From Foliimonas ilicis (GTDB lineage: Bacteria; Pseudomonadota; Alphaproteobacteria; Rhizobiales; Rhizobiaceae): 64,000 nucleotides of DNA. Location: positions 50,657-114,656 of the forward strand of contig NZ_JBDUUH010000018.1 in NCBI RefSeq assembly GCF_039939195.1. Direction: 5' to 3'. The position numbers were made by a program, and so were the translations under genes. This document shows, piece after piece, positions 1 through 8,401 of this stretch (within the stretch, counting starts at the first letter, position 1; the number at the start of each line of letters is the position of its first letter). Under the pieces are notes generated by a model. It searched no databases. It was not told the DNA's origin and saw only the letters and a list, made by a program, of their open reading frames with translations.

Positions 1-9
1 ATCTTCCAT
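1..9 (-). CDS. 5' end of a further operon gene, cut by the window edge
   Basis: On the minus strand a good AGGAG ribosome binding site (bases 19-23) lies 9 nt before an ATG at base 9. The reading frame (Met-Glu-Asp) runs off the left edge. It begins 17 nt after the phosphatase stop codon, so it is probably the fourth gene of that operon. Its product cannot be seen. PP2C phosphatases are often paired with Ser/Thr kinases, which is only a guess here. Confidence 0.45.
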
Positions 10-26
10 GACTTACTGCTCCTGGG

Positions 27-758
27 TTATTTCTGGGGCGCTGTGCTCCGCACATAAAAATTGGTCGATCCACCATCGTCCAGCAAGATTTCGGACGGCT
101 CCTCGGCGGAAAGCCATAATTGTAGCACGCTACGGTCATCTCGCTCTGGAGCAGTTGACTGGCCGCCGCCAAGGAAGGCTTCCTGCTCGCTTTCGGTTAA
201 TTCCGCCCAGAAGCCATCGGTGGCAAGAAGAAGCGTGCCACTGGCCTTCTTTTCCACGAGAACGTCTGGGGCCATGAACTCCCTGGAACGAAAACTCTGG
301 GTGAGAAGGTGCCTCGTGGTGGATCTTGCAATGGCATCGAGAGGCGTGTCCGCTAGGGGGTTTGCAAGGGTATGTGGCTTGACTTGCCAGTGTACTTGGC
401 CGTCTTGCCTGCCAAGAAGGCAATCTCCGGAGTGGAGGACCGTCAAGGAGCCTTTGTCCGTTACGTGAAAGAGGATAATGCTGGCGGAACCCCTCGGAAA
501 CGATTTGCGAAGGGCTTGATGAATCTCCCGGAGCTTGGCTTGCATGAGCTCGTGGCGCCATGCATCGTCGGTTCCGGCAAACCAGTCGACGACAGCTTCG
601 ACAATTGCCCGTGCATATCCCCCGTTGTTCGAGCCGGTCGTGGCGCCATCAGCCACAATAGCAAGAAATTCGCCATGTCTTCCCGCGATCCCCCCATGGT
701 CGCGATTGTCGTCGGTGCGCGTTCCTTTTTGGCTCAACCACCGGGCGTCGATTTTCAT
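27..758 (-). CDS. PP2C-family serine/threonine protein phosphatase
   Basis: A 243-residue cytoplasmic protein, about the size of a bare PP2C catalytic domain. Visible PP2C signatures, in order, are DDNRD near residues 16-20, VADGA at 35-39, ATDGFW at 179-184 and DDRS at 207-210. These supply the aspartates that bind the two catalytic metal ions. PP2C enzymes remove phosphate from Ser/Thr residues of partner proteins. There is no signal peptide or membrane segment. Its ATG overlaps the stop codon of the upstream nucleotidyltransferase (ATGA), so the two are translationally coupled, and another gene starts just downstream. The fold assignment is firm. The substrate is unknown, and a role in a regulated conflict or stress module is inferred from context. 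Confidence 0.82.
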   Translation of the reverse strand: MKIDARWLSQKGTRTDDNRDHGGIAGRHGEFLAIVADGATTGSNNGGYARAIVEAVVDWFAGTDDAWRHELMQAKLREIHQALRKSFPRGSASIILFHVTDKGSLTVLHSGDCLLGRQDGQVHWQVKPHTLANPLADTPLDAIARSTTRHLLTQSFRSREFMAPDVLVEKKASGTLLLATDGFWAELTESEQEAFLGGGQSTAPERDDRSVLQLWLSAEEPSEILLDDGGSTNFYVRSTAPQK

Positions 759-1468
759 TGTGCGGGGTCATCCGCACAATGGCTTATCGAGACAAACCTC
801 TCCCGGACGATTTCTACACGACCGGCGGGCCCGCGGATATTGCCATCGAGGAAATCGTCGAAGTCACCTTGGTCAAGGAGTGCACGAAACTGTCCGGCGA
901 TGAAATTTCGAACGTCGTTGTCGGCCGCCGTGACCTCGGCAAGGAGCTCCTCCCTGCCGTCGACAATAAGGAGGATGTCTTCAGCGTCACGGCTCATGAT
1001 TAAGTCGCCATTTCCCCTTCCGGCATAGGCTTCGAGCTTCGTCGCAAGAAACATTGGCGGCGTCAGGATCCGGATCGTAAGGTCTTCCGAGAGCTGGTAG
1101 TGCTGTGCCGTCTCGATTCCACTCGCATACCATCGATTTCCGAATCCGAGGATAGCCGGATCATCCGGCATGAAGTCGACCGTGAGCTTGCCGAGACGCA
1201 TACGGCAGATCACCGCCTCGTCAGCGGCCTCCATGAAGCCCCGGTGTCGAAGCTCTTCCTGGAGCTGTGCCCAAGCGGGAAGGCCCGCCAAGGCAACGAT
1301 CAGGTCGATGTCGTCTGTGGCACGCACATCCTCGAGCGTGACCGGATCAGTGATGAATAGCGCGGTCGTGCATCCCCCAACGAAGACCAGGCGCGAGCGG
1401 AGGTCTTCGCCAAGGGCCGAGGCAACGGCTTTCATCATTTCCAGCAGTTGAGCGCGGATCGCTGTCAT
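755..1468 (-). CDS. Nucleotidyltransferase-fold protein (AbiEii-like)
   Basis: A 237-residue protein with the hallmarks of a polymerase-beta/MNT-type nucleotidyltransferase. Gly-Gly stands at residues 31-32 (FVGGCTTAL), followed by TDDIDLIV at 51-58 holding the metal-binding Asp pair, and a third acidic residue in TVDFMPDD near 98. Later TPPMFLATKLEAY resembles the helix seen in AbiEii/AbiGii-type toxins, which transfer nucleotides to tRNA or proteins. It overlaps the regulator upstream by 4 nt (ATGA) and the phosphatase downstream by 4 nt. A regulator-nucleotidyltransferase pair is a toxin-antitoxin-like arrangement, but neither toxicity nor substrate can be read from sequence. The fold call is strong and the biological role is inferred. 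Confidence 0.72.
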   Translation of the reverse strand: MTAIRAQLLEMMKAVASALGEDLRSRLVFVGGCTTALFITDPVTLEDVRATDDIDLIVALAGLPAWAQLQEELRHRGFMEAADEAVICRMRLGKLTVDFMPDDPAILGFGNRWYASGIETAQHYQLSEDLTIRILTPPMFLATKLEAYAGRGNGDLIMSRDAEDILLIVDGREELLAEVTAADNDVRNFIAGQFRALLDQGDFDDFLDGNIRGPAGRVEIVRERFVSISHCADDPAQ

Positions 1469-2034
1469 TTGCGCATGATCCTTGACTTGAGGTGGTCGGT
1501 GGCGAGACCAACTTCCCGCTGGTTCCCGAGCCGGATCGCATCGACCAACGCGAGGTACTCATAGAGTGCGTCGTCCTTCAAAACCGCGTCCGGCACGGTC
1601 TTGAAGAGCGGCTCCACCGCCTGCCCCATCTCCCTTCCGCTGGCATAGGGCCAAACGTAGTTGTACGTCCCGCCGCTGATCAGGAGTTCCGTGAGCATAG
1701 GTGCTGCGAAGACAGTCGGTATGCCGCGCTGCATTGGCCCAACTTGGGCGGGGAAGACGAACTTTAGCCCGGTGGTAATGAAGCCGAACAGGTTCCTTCG
1801 GCTTGGCCTAGGCTCGTTCTTGCTATTGTCTTTTCGCGCGATGCCTGATGCGACACTGCGCTTGATCGACTGCGCTATTTCGGTCTTGCTGATCCCGAGT
1901 AGCGCCTCTAGGTTCCGAACAGAATATGGGTCTCCCCCCACGGATTCCGATCGCAACTGATCAATGCCCTTGGTGAGTTCCTGGTCTTGCAAGCTTACCA
2001 GCTTTAGCAGGACGACGATATCTTGGCTCTTCAT
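1465..2034 (-). CDS. Winged-helix-like transcriptional regulator heading the NTase-PP2C operon
   Basis: About 189 residues from the chosen start. The N-terminal 70 residues fit a helix-turn-helix: YSVRNLEALLGI, then SKTEIAQSIKRSV as recognition helix, and SGIARKD. A conserved-looking C-terminal domain follows (FVFPAQVGPM, WPYASGREMG, LALVDAIR). An in-frame ATG 33 nt upstream lies inside a perfect palindrome. The start chosen here (MKSQDIV) has AGAGGA 9 nt upstream and leaves the palindrome outside the gene. It is the first gene of the operon and overlaps the nucleotidyltransferase by 4 nt. It probably autoregulates by binding the palindrome, and could serve as antitoxin or sensor. The family is unnamed to me. 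Confidence 0.65.
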   Translation of the reverse strand: MKSQDIVVLLKLVSLQDQELTKGIDQLRSESVGGDPYSVRNLEALLGISKTEIAQSIKRSVASGIARKDNSKNEPRPSRRNLFGFITTGLKFVFPAQVGPMQRGIPTVFAAPMLTELLISGGTYNYVWPYASGREMGQAVEPLFKTVPDAVLKDDALYEYLALVDAIRLGNQREVGLATDHLKSRIMRK

Positions 2035-2038
2035 AAAC

Positions 2039-2068
2039 AATGTCCTCTGTCCTAGGACAGAGGACATT
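2039..2068. promoter_or_regulatory. Perfect 30-bp palindrome, probable operator of the regulator-NTase-PP2C operon
   Basis: The arm AATGTCCTCTGTCCT is followed at once by its exact reverse complement. Each arm itself contains TGTCC twice at 7-bp spacing, so four half-sites are present. It ends 4 bp before the regulator start codon, and its proximal arm carries the AGAGGA ribosome binding site. It could therefore act as a DNA operator, as an RNA hairpin hiding the ribosome binding site, or as both. A perfect 15-bp arm with no spacer is very unlikely by chance. Confidence 0.8.
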
Positions 2069-2098
2069 TAGCCCGAAGCAATGCGTACTGTCAATCTG

Positions 2099-2600
2099 TG
2101 GACACCGCGCCAAGGATTGATCGTCTGAAGCAAAGAGCTCGATGTGACTCACACCAATGCATCGCCAAGGTGAAAGCTGGTGATGATCGAGGCGGCAATA
2201 ATTTTTCCGAATCCATTAAGACCAGATTTCGAGCCGAAGCAATGCGCCTGGTCATCTCTCGCTGGCACGGCCTCAAATACAATCTACAATCGCGGCAAAG
2301 CGGAATGCCATTCAGCTGGAGATAACGCGTACATTTCGCGAGAAATTTACCGGAAACCATGAACAGTTTTCGGCTTTCGCTAGGGTGATTGCCACCGCTG
2401 TTATGGCATGATGGAACAAAGGTTGGATGACGCCGCCACATGTCGAACCAAGAAAATCATACAATATCGACACTTCAACCTAATTGACTGTTTTATCGAG
2501 ATTTCACTCTGCCAAATTACTGTTCAACGGTTCGCATCCCTTCAAGACCCCAGGCCAGAAAGCAGTTCCCGCAGCGTTTTCGCTGTAATACCAACCCTCA
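2099..2600. other. Intergenic region with no recognisable gene
   Basis: About 500 bp between the operon promoter and an IS630 remnant. Open frames on both strands are short and read like random sequence. The base composition is less GC-rich than the neighbouring genes. The operon promoter must lie at its left end. Confidence 0.6.
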
Positions 2601-2604
2601 TTGA

Positions 2605-3190
2605 TCAGAACCTATGAGCCCATTGCCGCTGACCGATGGACATGATCTTCCAAGGTCGGTCCTGCGGTGTTCGCCAAGCGTGGCAGCAGTGGTCGACGAT
2701 ATCCTCGTAGGATTTGAAGACGCGGTTCGAGAGCCAGTTTTCACGCATGAACTGCCAGATGTTTTCGACGGGATTGAGTTCGGGTGATTTCGGCGGCAGG
2801 GGTAGGATGGTGATGTTTTCGGGGACGGCCAAGTTGTTGGACATGTGCCATCCTGCCTGGTCCATGATCAGAATGGCGTGCCCTTCGTCGGCGACGTTTC
2901 GAGAGATTTCGATCAGATGTTGGTTCATGGCATGGGTATCGCACCAAGGCATGACGAGAGCGGCGGCCTTGCCGTGTTTAGGTCAGATCGCGCCGAAGAT
3001 ATAGGCCGAGTGGGTTCGCTGGTCGTGCGGTGCGGATGGCCTTGATCCACGCTTGGCCCAGCGGCGGGTGATCTTGTTCTTTTGCCCAATACGCGCTTCG
3101 TCCTGAAACCAGATCTCGATCACCTTGCCCTTGGCGGGACCGACGGCGACCTCTGCCACTGCGGCGGGGAAGTTATGGAATGGCTCGCCC
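2605..3190 (-). pseudogene. IS630-family transposase, truncated and interrupted by a stop codon
   Basis: The catalytic DDE half is present. IEIWFQDEARIGQ holds the first Asp, ILIMDQAGWH the second, and SPELNPVENIWQF the final Glu region. The N-terminal helix-turn-helix half is missing, lost where an IS110 fragment adjoins. Between the two readable blocks the frame is unchanged but a TGA stands where family members have Cys (…GAI-stop-PKHGKA…), so it is a nonsense mutation and not a frameshift. It cannot encode an active transposase. Confidence 0.82.
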
Positions 3191-3243
3191 CTCCCTCCCG
3201 GGTCGTGCATTCTGCATGAAGGGATTTAACAAGGAGCAGAGCA

Positions 3244-3510
3244 ATGCGGATAGCCGTGTTAGGTATTGATCTAGGAAAGAACAGCTGCAGCGTTGTCGGA
3301 CTGGACGAGCGCGGCCAAGTCGTGCTTCGGCGGCGGTTGCCCCGTGAGGGTGTTGTCAAACTCGGCTCAACCCTACCGTCCTGCATAATGGCAATGGAAG
3401 CATGCTGCGGTGCCCATCATGTTGGTCGGCAGTTGCGGTCTCAGGGGCATGACGTTCGGCTTATTCCACCCGAATATGTTCGTCCGTACGTGAAGTTATG
3501 CTCACCTCGC
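3244..3510 (+). pseudogene. IS110-family transposase, N-terminal fragment (first of a head-to-head pair)
   Basis: Encodes the start of a DEDD/RuvC-like IS110 transposase: VLGIDLGKNSCSV carries the first catalytic Asp, and AMEACCGAHH and VRLIPPEYVRPYVK follow. The start has a good AAGGAGCAGAGCA ribosome binding site. Homology stops after about 85 residues of the usual 320-340, at the YVxxYVKL block, where it meets an inverted fragment of a different IS110 element. The rest of the catalytic domain and the C-terminal serine domain are absent. Confidence 0.8.
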
Positions 3511-3553
3511 CATAACTTCACGAACGATTTAACGTAAGCGGGTGGAATAAGCC
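3458..3553. repeat. 43-bp imperfect inverted repeat at the junction of two IS110 fragments
   Basis: The two arms (3458-3500 and 3511-3553) have equal length and are about 80% identical, with a 10-bp spacer. The inner 12 bp (CGTGAAGTTATG) and outer 15 bp are identical. Both arms encode the same transposase block (LIPPxYVxxxVKL) of two different elements in opposite orientation. It could form a long cruciform or hairpin. Confidence 0.85.
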
Positions 3554-3767
3554 GGACTTCATGCCCGAGCTTTCCGATCTCACGTCCCCAGTAGTGAGCT
3601 CCGCCACACGCTTCCATGGTGACGAGGCAAGGGGGCTGACGTGCGAAGAATTCCAAAACACTGTCGCGGCGCAGTTTCTTTCGCAGGACAGGCGTGCCGG
3701 AAGCATCGGCTCCGTGAACCTGAAATACGTTCTTTGCCAAATCCAATCCAATTGTGCCTATGTTCAT
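3511..3767 (-). pseudogene. IS110-family transposase, N-terminal fragment (second of a head-to-head pair)
   Basis: Starts MNIGTIGLDLAKNVFQVHG with GGAGC upstream, then TMEACGGAHYWGREI and VRLIPPAYVKSFVKL, as in many rhizobial IS110 transposases. It ends at the same homologous codon as the converging fragment. Only about 82 of the usual 320-340 residues remain. Its sequence differs clearly from the other fragment, so the pair is not an inverted duplication of one element. Confidence 0.8.
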
Positions 3768-3808
3768 GCTAAAGCTCCTTCGGTTGTGGATGAGATAGCT
3801 TATCACTT

Positions 3809-4654
3809 TTGGCTCAGGATGCCGTCGAGGGGCGTCCACCCCATCAGAACAATGAGCGCAAGGCCCGGTTCATCGCCGCGGCGTTTTCGGGCGATACATC
3901 CATCCCCCGGCTCGAGGATATGGGCGAGGGCCAGGCCAGTCAGTTCGCAATGGCGAAGGCCATCGCGAGCGGCGATCAGCGTCTGATGCAGAAGGCGGGG
4001 CTGGAGGCCGACATTGCCCGGCTGGAGCGTTTGCGCGCAGCCCATATCGACGACCAGCACGCTGTGCGCCGCCAGATCCGTGATGCCGAGCGTGACATCG
4101 AGTATTCGACCAGGCGTGGCGCTGAAATCGGTCAGGACATCCAGCGGTTGGCTCCGACCACGGGCGACGTGTTCGCCATGACCGTCACGGACAAAACATA
4201 CAGGGAACGCAAGGAGGCTGGCAGGGCGTTGATGAAGGAGATTCTGACCTTGGTGCAGCTCCAGCAGGAGGGCGACACCGTTATCGCCTCGATCGGCGGC
4301 TTCGATCTCGAATTTGATGGTCAGCGCTTCGGCAGGGACGGCTATCGCTACACTACCATGCTGATTCGCACCGGTGCCGATCATGAGGTCGAGCTGGCGA
4401 TTACCGTCACTCCACTCGGAGCCGTCTCGCGCCTGGAAAATGCACTCGGCGACTTCGAAGGGGAACAGGAGCGCTATCGCCAACGCCTTGCCGATGCGCG
4501 CCGTCGGCTGACTTCCTATCGGTCGCGTGGCGAGGCAGGCGAGTTCGCCTTCGCCAGCGAACTGGCCGACAAGCGGCGGCAGCTCGATGAAATCAAGAAG
4601 GCCCCCGCAGAGGATATCGAAGCCACGAATGTTACACTCAAGAAGGCCGTGTGA
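3809..4654 (+). pseudogene. C-terminal fragment of a large plasmid-type helicase/methylase protein
   Basis: About 280 residues that I recognise as the tail of the very large (about 1,600-residue) SNF2/DEAD-like helicase-methylase proteins common on rhizobial plasmids. Features are NNERKARFIAAA, GEGQASQFAMAKAI, a long helical stretch rich in Arg/Glu (LEADIARLERLRAAH), and a beta-rich block around IASIGGFDLEF and YRYTTMLIRTG. No helicase or methylase motif is left. The apparent Met start is probably fortuitous. The 5' part was lost at the IS110 junction. Confidence 0.65.
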
Positions 4655-4959
4655 CCTCCGCTTCGGCACCAGACGTCGCTTGAAAGGACGTCGCAGAGAT
4701 CGGCATTCTGCGACTCCCTAAACATCAAACGAACAATCGAAACAAAAGTCGGGATTTGCGACGGCTCTTGATCGCGCCCGGTCGGATCGACTAACGTTCT
4801 GGTATCGACCGAGGGGCAACTAGGGTCCGGACGGCAGCGCCGTTGCTGGACCGAGCGTTGCAGAAACCGTGAGAGTTCCACGGCTGCACCCGAGGGGCAA
4901 ACTCCCAGAGGCGGAGACGTCGAGATCAACCAGCCCCGGAGGCGCGAAAGGGGGTCTCG
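4655..4959. other. Non-coding stretch between helicase and transporter remnants
   Basis: No gene or clear signal seen. A weak GGGGTCTCG precedes the EamA fragment start. Confidence 0.5.
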
Positions 4960-5094
4960 ATGGCATTTGCCTCGCTGCTACTTGTTGTTCTTGCATCCCT
5001 CATACATGCAAGTTGGAATCTGCTCTCCAAACAGGCCGCGTCAGTCGGCCCGATACTCGTCTTCGCCTACAATCTCATTGCTTGCATCGCCTAG
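4960..5094 (+). pseudogene. EamA/DMT-type transporter, N-terminal fragment
   Basis: A 44-codon frame reading MAFASLLLVVLASLIHASWN, then LLSKQAASVGPILVF. This is the first membrane helix of an EamA (drug/metabolite exporter) protein, whose usual length is about 290 residues. It ends in TAG after LIACIA. It is followed 27 bp later by a LysE-type gene, so the rest has been deleted. Confidence 0.65.
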
Positions 5095-5121
5095 CCACCT
5101 GATCCAAGGTGGGATTTCACT

Positions 5122-5667
5122 ATGACATTAGCTCAAATCCTGCTTGTTCTTCCGGCGGCGGTGCTCGTGGCGACCTCGCCGGGTGCTAACAACCTTCTCG
5201 CCTTTGCTAACGGCAGTCGGCAAGGTTTCCTGCCTTCGACCATCGCGCTCTTTGGGCGATGCATCGCGTTCGGTATCATGATCGCAATGGTCATTGTGGG
5301 CCTCGGCGCACTGTTGGAGGCATCCGAACTTGCCTTCCAGATCGTCAAATGGGTGGGCGTCGTTTACCTCGCCTATCTCGGCATTACGATGATAGTCGCC
5401 CGCGACCACGGGTCCGTAGGCGGCACTCGCGGCGCGCAGGGAGCCTACGCTCTGGCGCGGCGCGAGTTCCTAGTTGCCATGACCAATCCCAAGGCTGTTC
5501 TGCTGTTCACAGCGTTCGTGCCTCAGTTCATCACACGAGGCGGCGAAAGCTCCTTCACGGTGCAACTTATCCTGCTGGGCGCTTCGCGACGTCCGAATTG
5601 CAAATTCTGGCGCACAATTCCTGATTTCTTAGCCTGCTTTTCGACTTTGCACGGCGCTGGAACATGA
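5122..5667 (+). pseudogene. LysE/RhtB-family amino-acid exporter, 3' end replaced
   Basis: The first 150 residues are a good LysE/RhtB exporter. They include the ATSPGANNLLAFANGSRQG signature, several membrane helices (IMIAMVIVGLGALL, VVYLAYLGITMIV) and the MTNPKAVLLFTAFVPQF motif. After VQLILLGA the sequence turns into unrelated polar residues and ends after 181 residues instead of about 205-210. The last helix is missing, so export function is doubtful. The junction with the MFS fragment lies near 5580-5670. Confidence 0.75.
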
Positions 5668-5670
5668 ACT

Positions 5671-6057
5671 TCAGCCAAGCTGATCGCCGTATTCGCGGCC
5701 ATGGAGGGCGGCGGCTTCGGGACGGCATGGACATTCATTCTCAGGCGAACGATGGGGCTCGCCGGTGCCAACGAGGTCCAGCGAATTTCTGGAGCGATCC
5801 CCACGATACAGAGGCTCGGCTACGCTCTCGGCACGGCCTATGTAGGGATCGTGGCGAATGCCTCGGGTCTGCTGTCTATTGAGACGGCCGCAGACGCTGC
5901 GAAGGTTGCCCGATGGATCTTCGCGTCATGTGTGCCCTTCGCGGCAATCGGGCTGATCGCCATGAGGTTCCCGCGCCAGAAGACGCTTGGCGGCCGCCTC
6001 TCTGATATGCCATCGGGCGGATTGCTCTTAAAAGTGACACTGCCAAAGTCGATTTAG
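5671..6057 (+). pseudogene. MFS transporter, C-terminal fragment
   Basis: An open frame begins KLIAVFAAMEGGGFGTAW and contains FILRRTMGLAG, ISGAIPTIQRLGYALG, then two hydrophobic helices (YVGIVANASGLL and WIFASCVPFAAIGLIAMRF). This matches the last two or three helices of drug-efflux MFS proteins of the 14-helix type. No start or N-terminal half is present. Confidence 0.65.
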
Positions 6058-7038
6058 ACGCATCGGAGCAAGGATGCCTACCTTCAGTCTGGTCAAGACC
6101 ATGACCGGTCGGAGTCGTCATGTCCTGTTTGACCACTATGTCACAGAAAGAATTGCATCGTCGCAGAAAAAATAAATTGTATGTCAGAGGCGTTGCCAGA
6201 CGACCTTGTGGTTTCGTCACCGAAAGCCTTAGCCGCGCTGCGAATATTTTGGCACAAGGCGTTCCACTTCGAGCGGCACTGTCAGAGCAACTTCAAGTCC
6301 TGAGGGCAGATAATCCATCGTGACATCTGCTTCCAGCTGAAACGACAGCTTCCGCTTCAAAGCCAGCTCGGCCGCCGCAGCACAGAAGAAAAGGTGACAA
6401 AGCCAATCGCTTGACCAAAACCCTGATCAGAAAACCATACTTAGAGGCGGCTCACTTCTCGGTGGAAAAACCGGCTCAGTCCCGCGTGAAACCAACAGGT
6501 GAACAAAAAAAGTCGATTGAAGCGCACGTGCATGATCATCCCTGCAATTATTAAAGAGGCGCGCAATTTGATGCAACGAATGCAACTTTTGCGCCTTTGG
6601 CGAATTTTGACACAACGATACGGTTGCATTTTGATGAGGCGTTCTGTTAGATTTATGTACATCAATGAACGCCGCGCAGTGCTGCGCTGGATGTTTTGAG
6701 GATGCATCGGGAGTGACTGTCTGGATTTATGATAATAACGGATAATTTCGAGTTGAGTTATTATGTTACTAGCGGTCTCGATAGACTGTTCTTCAATAAT
6801 ATTTATGACGACGTCGAGATTGTCATCGCATCGTTGACTTCCCAGTTGGACGATATCCGGTTTGGAGCATAGTCAATCTTTCGTCTTCGAGGCAGCCACT
6901 TGGAGACGCGCCGGAATGAGGCCAGTTCTCCGGCACGGCGGTTGAGCAGCTCGTGCAGGTCACAAAGCTCTGGGTAGACGAGCCCGCACGGTTCGTCGCG
7001 CCGCCCACCTCGATCGTTCGAGCCTTCAGGCCACGCTG
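6058..7038. other. About 1 kb without a supported gene
   Basis: AT-rich in the middle (6440-6850), with only short overlapping frames on both strands and no recognisable domain. It may be promoter and degraded DNA in front of the toxin-antitoxin pair. Confidence 0.55.
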
Positions 7039-7674
7039 ATGGTCGCGGCCGAAGCGCTCACGCTGACCGAGGCCGGCTACGTTCTCAACCGGTCGACCAC
7101 CGTGCTCAACAAAGCCGTCGACACGGGCGTGATCCGCGCGCGCCAGCGCCGGGTCGGCAGCGCCGTCCAGCGCCTGCTAGGACCCGCGGAGATGCGCTTC
7201 CTCCTGGTTGCCGACCGGCTCGAAAAGGATCTGACGCCCGCCGGTCGCCGTCGCCTCTACGAGGCAATTCGTCAGCTTTCCGCCGACGTCCATCGCGTCT
7301 CGCTTGGAGAGCTCGTGCTCGATCTGGGCAAGGTCGACGCCGACCTCCAAGGCCGGCTCCGACGCCTCGAGGAACACCGCCTGTGGGTAAAGGCCGACGA
7401 CGGGGGCGACCCGCTCATTAGTGGCACTACCATTCCCGTTCACATGGTGGCGGCCCTGGCGCGCACGCAGCCCGTCGAAGAGATCGTGGCGGACTTTCCA
7501 TCGCTGATCCCGAAGCAGGTGGCGTCCGCGATCGAATACGCGAAGGCCTATCCCAGGCGCGGCCGGCCCTATCCCGCCCGGAGCCTGAAGCGTGCGCTCG
7601 CTGAATTGGCCGACCTCGGCGCATTCGACGAAGACGCGCCGGCGGCCGAGATAGCGCCGCGCAGGATTCCGTGA
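7039..7674 (+). CDS. DUF433-domain antitoxin, partner of a PIN toxin
   Basis: 211 residues. An N-terminal helix-turn-helix-like part (LTLTEAGYVLNRSTTVLNKAV) suggests DNA binding. The C-terminal part is a DUF433 domain: DPLISGTTIPVHMVAALA, VEEIVADFPSL and VASAIEYAKAYP. In this arrangement the DUF433 protein acts as antitoxin and operon repressor. Its stop codon overlaps the GTG start of the toxin gene (GTGA). The ribosome binding site is weak, so a start further upstream cannot be excluded. Confidence 0.75.
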   Translation: MVAAEALTLTEAGYVLNRSTTVLNKAVDTGVIRARQRRVGSAVQRLLGPAEMRFLLVADRLEKDLTPAGRRRLYEAIRQLSADVHRVSLGELVLDLGKVDADLQGRLRRLEEHRLWVKADDGGDPLISGTTIPVHMVAALARTQPVEEIVADFPSLIPKQVASAIEYAKAYPRRGRPYPARSLKRALAELADLGAFDEDAPAAEIAPRRIP

Positions 7675-8144
7675 CCGCCTATCTGATCGACGAGAATGTC
7701 CTCCGCGAATTCGGCGCGCGGGGCAATGCGAATGTCCGCAAGTGGCTCGCCACCGTCGACGATGCAGACCTCAGGCTGAGTGTCGCGACCCTGTTCGAAA
7801 AGCGCTGCGGCGCGGAAATGCTGAAGCGCCGCGACCCGGACAGGGCGGCGGTCTTGTTCAAGGCTATCACGGTGCTCGAAAAGACCTTCACCGATCGGAT
7901 CCTTCCCGTCGACGCAGCGGTCGTGGAGGAATGGACGCGAATGCTCGGCGCCAAGAACAAGGATCGCTGGGACATGGTCCTCGCCGCAACCGCCCGGATT
8001 TACGGTCTCGTTCAGCGTCGCGTCTTCGTTGATCGACTTGTCAACGTCGTCTCGACAACGGCTATCTTGCCAAAAAGCCCAATGTGGCAGGCGCCTTATT
8101 CTGGCGCCAGGCAGGCGTTTGTGGTGAGGGACCGCGTCCCGTAG
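7671..8144 (+). CDS. PIN-domain ribonuclease toxin (VapC-like) with an altered C-terminus
   Basis: A GTG start coupled to the DUF433 gene. The PIN signature is visible: YLIDENVLRE carries the first Asp, SVATLFEKRCG the Glu region, and KDRWDMVLAATARIYGLV the later Asp. PIN toxins cut RNA with a metal-dependent nuclease site. In related proteins the end reads like GLVLVTRN followed by a short tail. Here RIYGLV is followed by an unrelated 40-residue tail (QRRVFVDRLVNVVSTT…), which suggests a frameshift or fusion near 8015. The toxin may be inactive. Confidence 0.7.
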   Translation: MTAYLIDENVLREFGARGNANVRKWLATVDDADLRLSVATLFEKRCGAEMLKRRDPDRAAVLFKAITVLEKTFTDRILPVDAAVVEEWTRMLGAKNKDRWDMVLAATARIYGLVQRRVFVDRLVNVVSTTAILPKSPMWQAPYSGARQAFVVRDRVP

Positions 8145-8277
8145 CCGGCGCGTTCATTGTCTTATCTGGAGACGCTCTCGCCATGGCTTTCATCAAGTGC
8201 TGGCCAGAGAAGGGGAGGCGCATGCAATCGGATCACCGTGGTCTGGCGCGCCACCTGGGAACGTCTCGCCATCCTGT

Positions 8278-8303
8278 TTTGTAACAAACCGCAACAAAAC
8301 AAC
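8278..8303 (+). promoter_or_regulatory. Phased direct repeats, probable response-regulator site upstream of mipA
   Basis: GTAACAAACCGCAACAAAA repeats the core AACAAA at 10-bp spacing, about 100 bp before the mipA start. This is one helical turn, the layout used by OmpR-family regulators. CGCAACAAAAC occurs again upstream of the response-regulator gene, and GTAACAnnnCGCAA upstream of the RND adaptor gene. Confidence 0.6.
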
Positions 8304-8401
8304 ACACATGCCGGGACGCCCCCGTGGGAAGGAGTGATGGGGTCCCGAACACCGCCAACCGCTGATGTCAGCACCGGCTGGTCAACTCATTTGGAGCAAA
8401 C

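Noticed and set aside
2033..2067. Upstream start of the operon regulator inside the palindrome
   Set aside because: It would place the start in the operator arm and lacks a ribosome site, whereas the ATG at 2034 has one.
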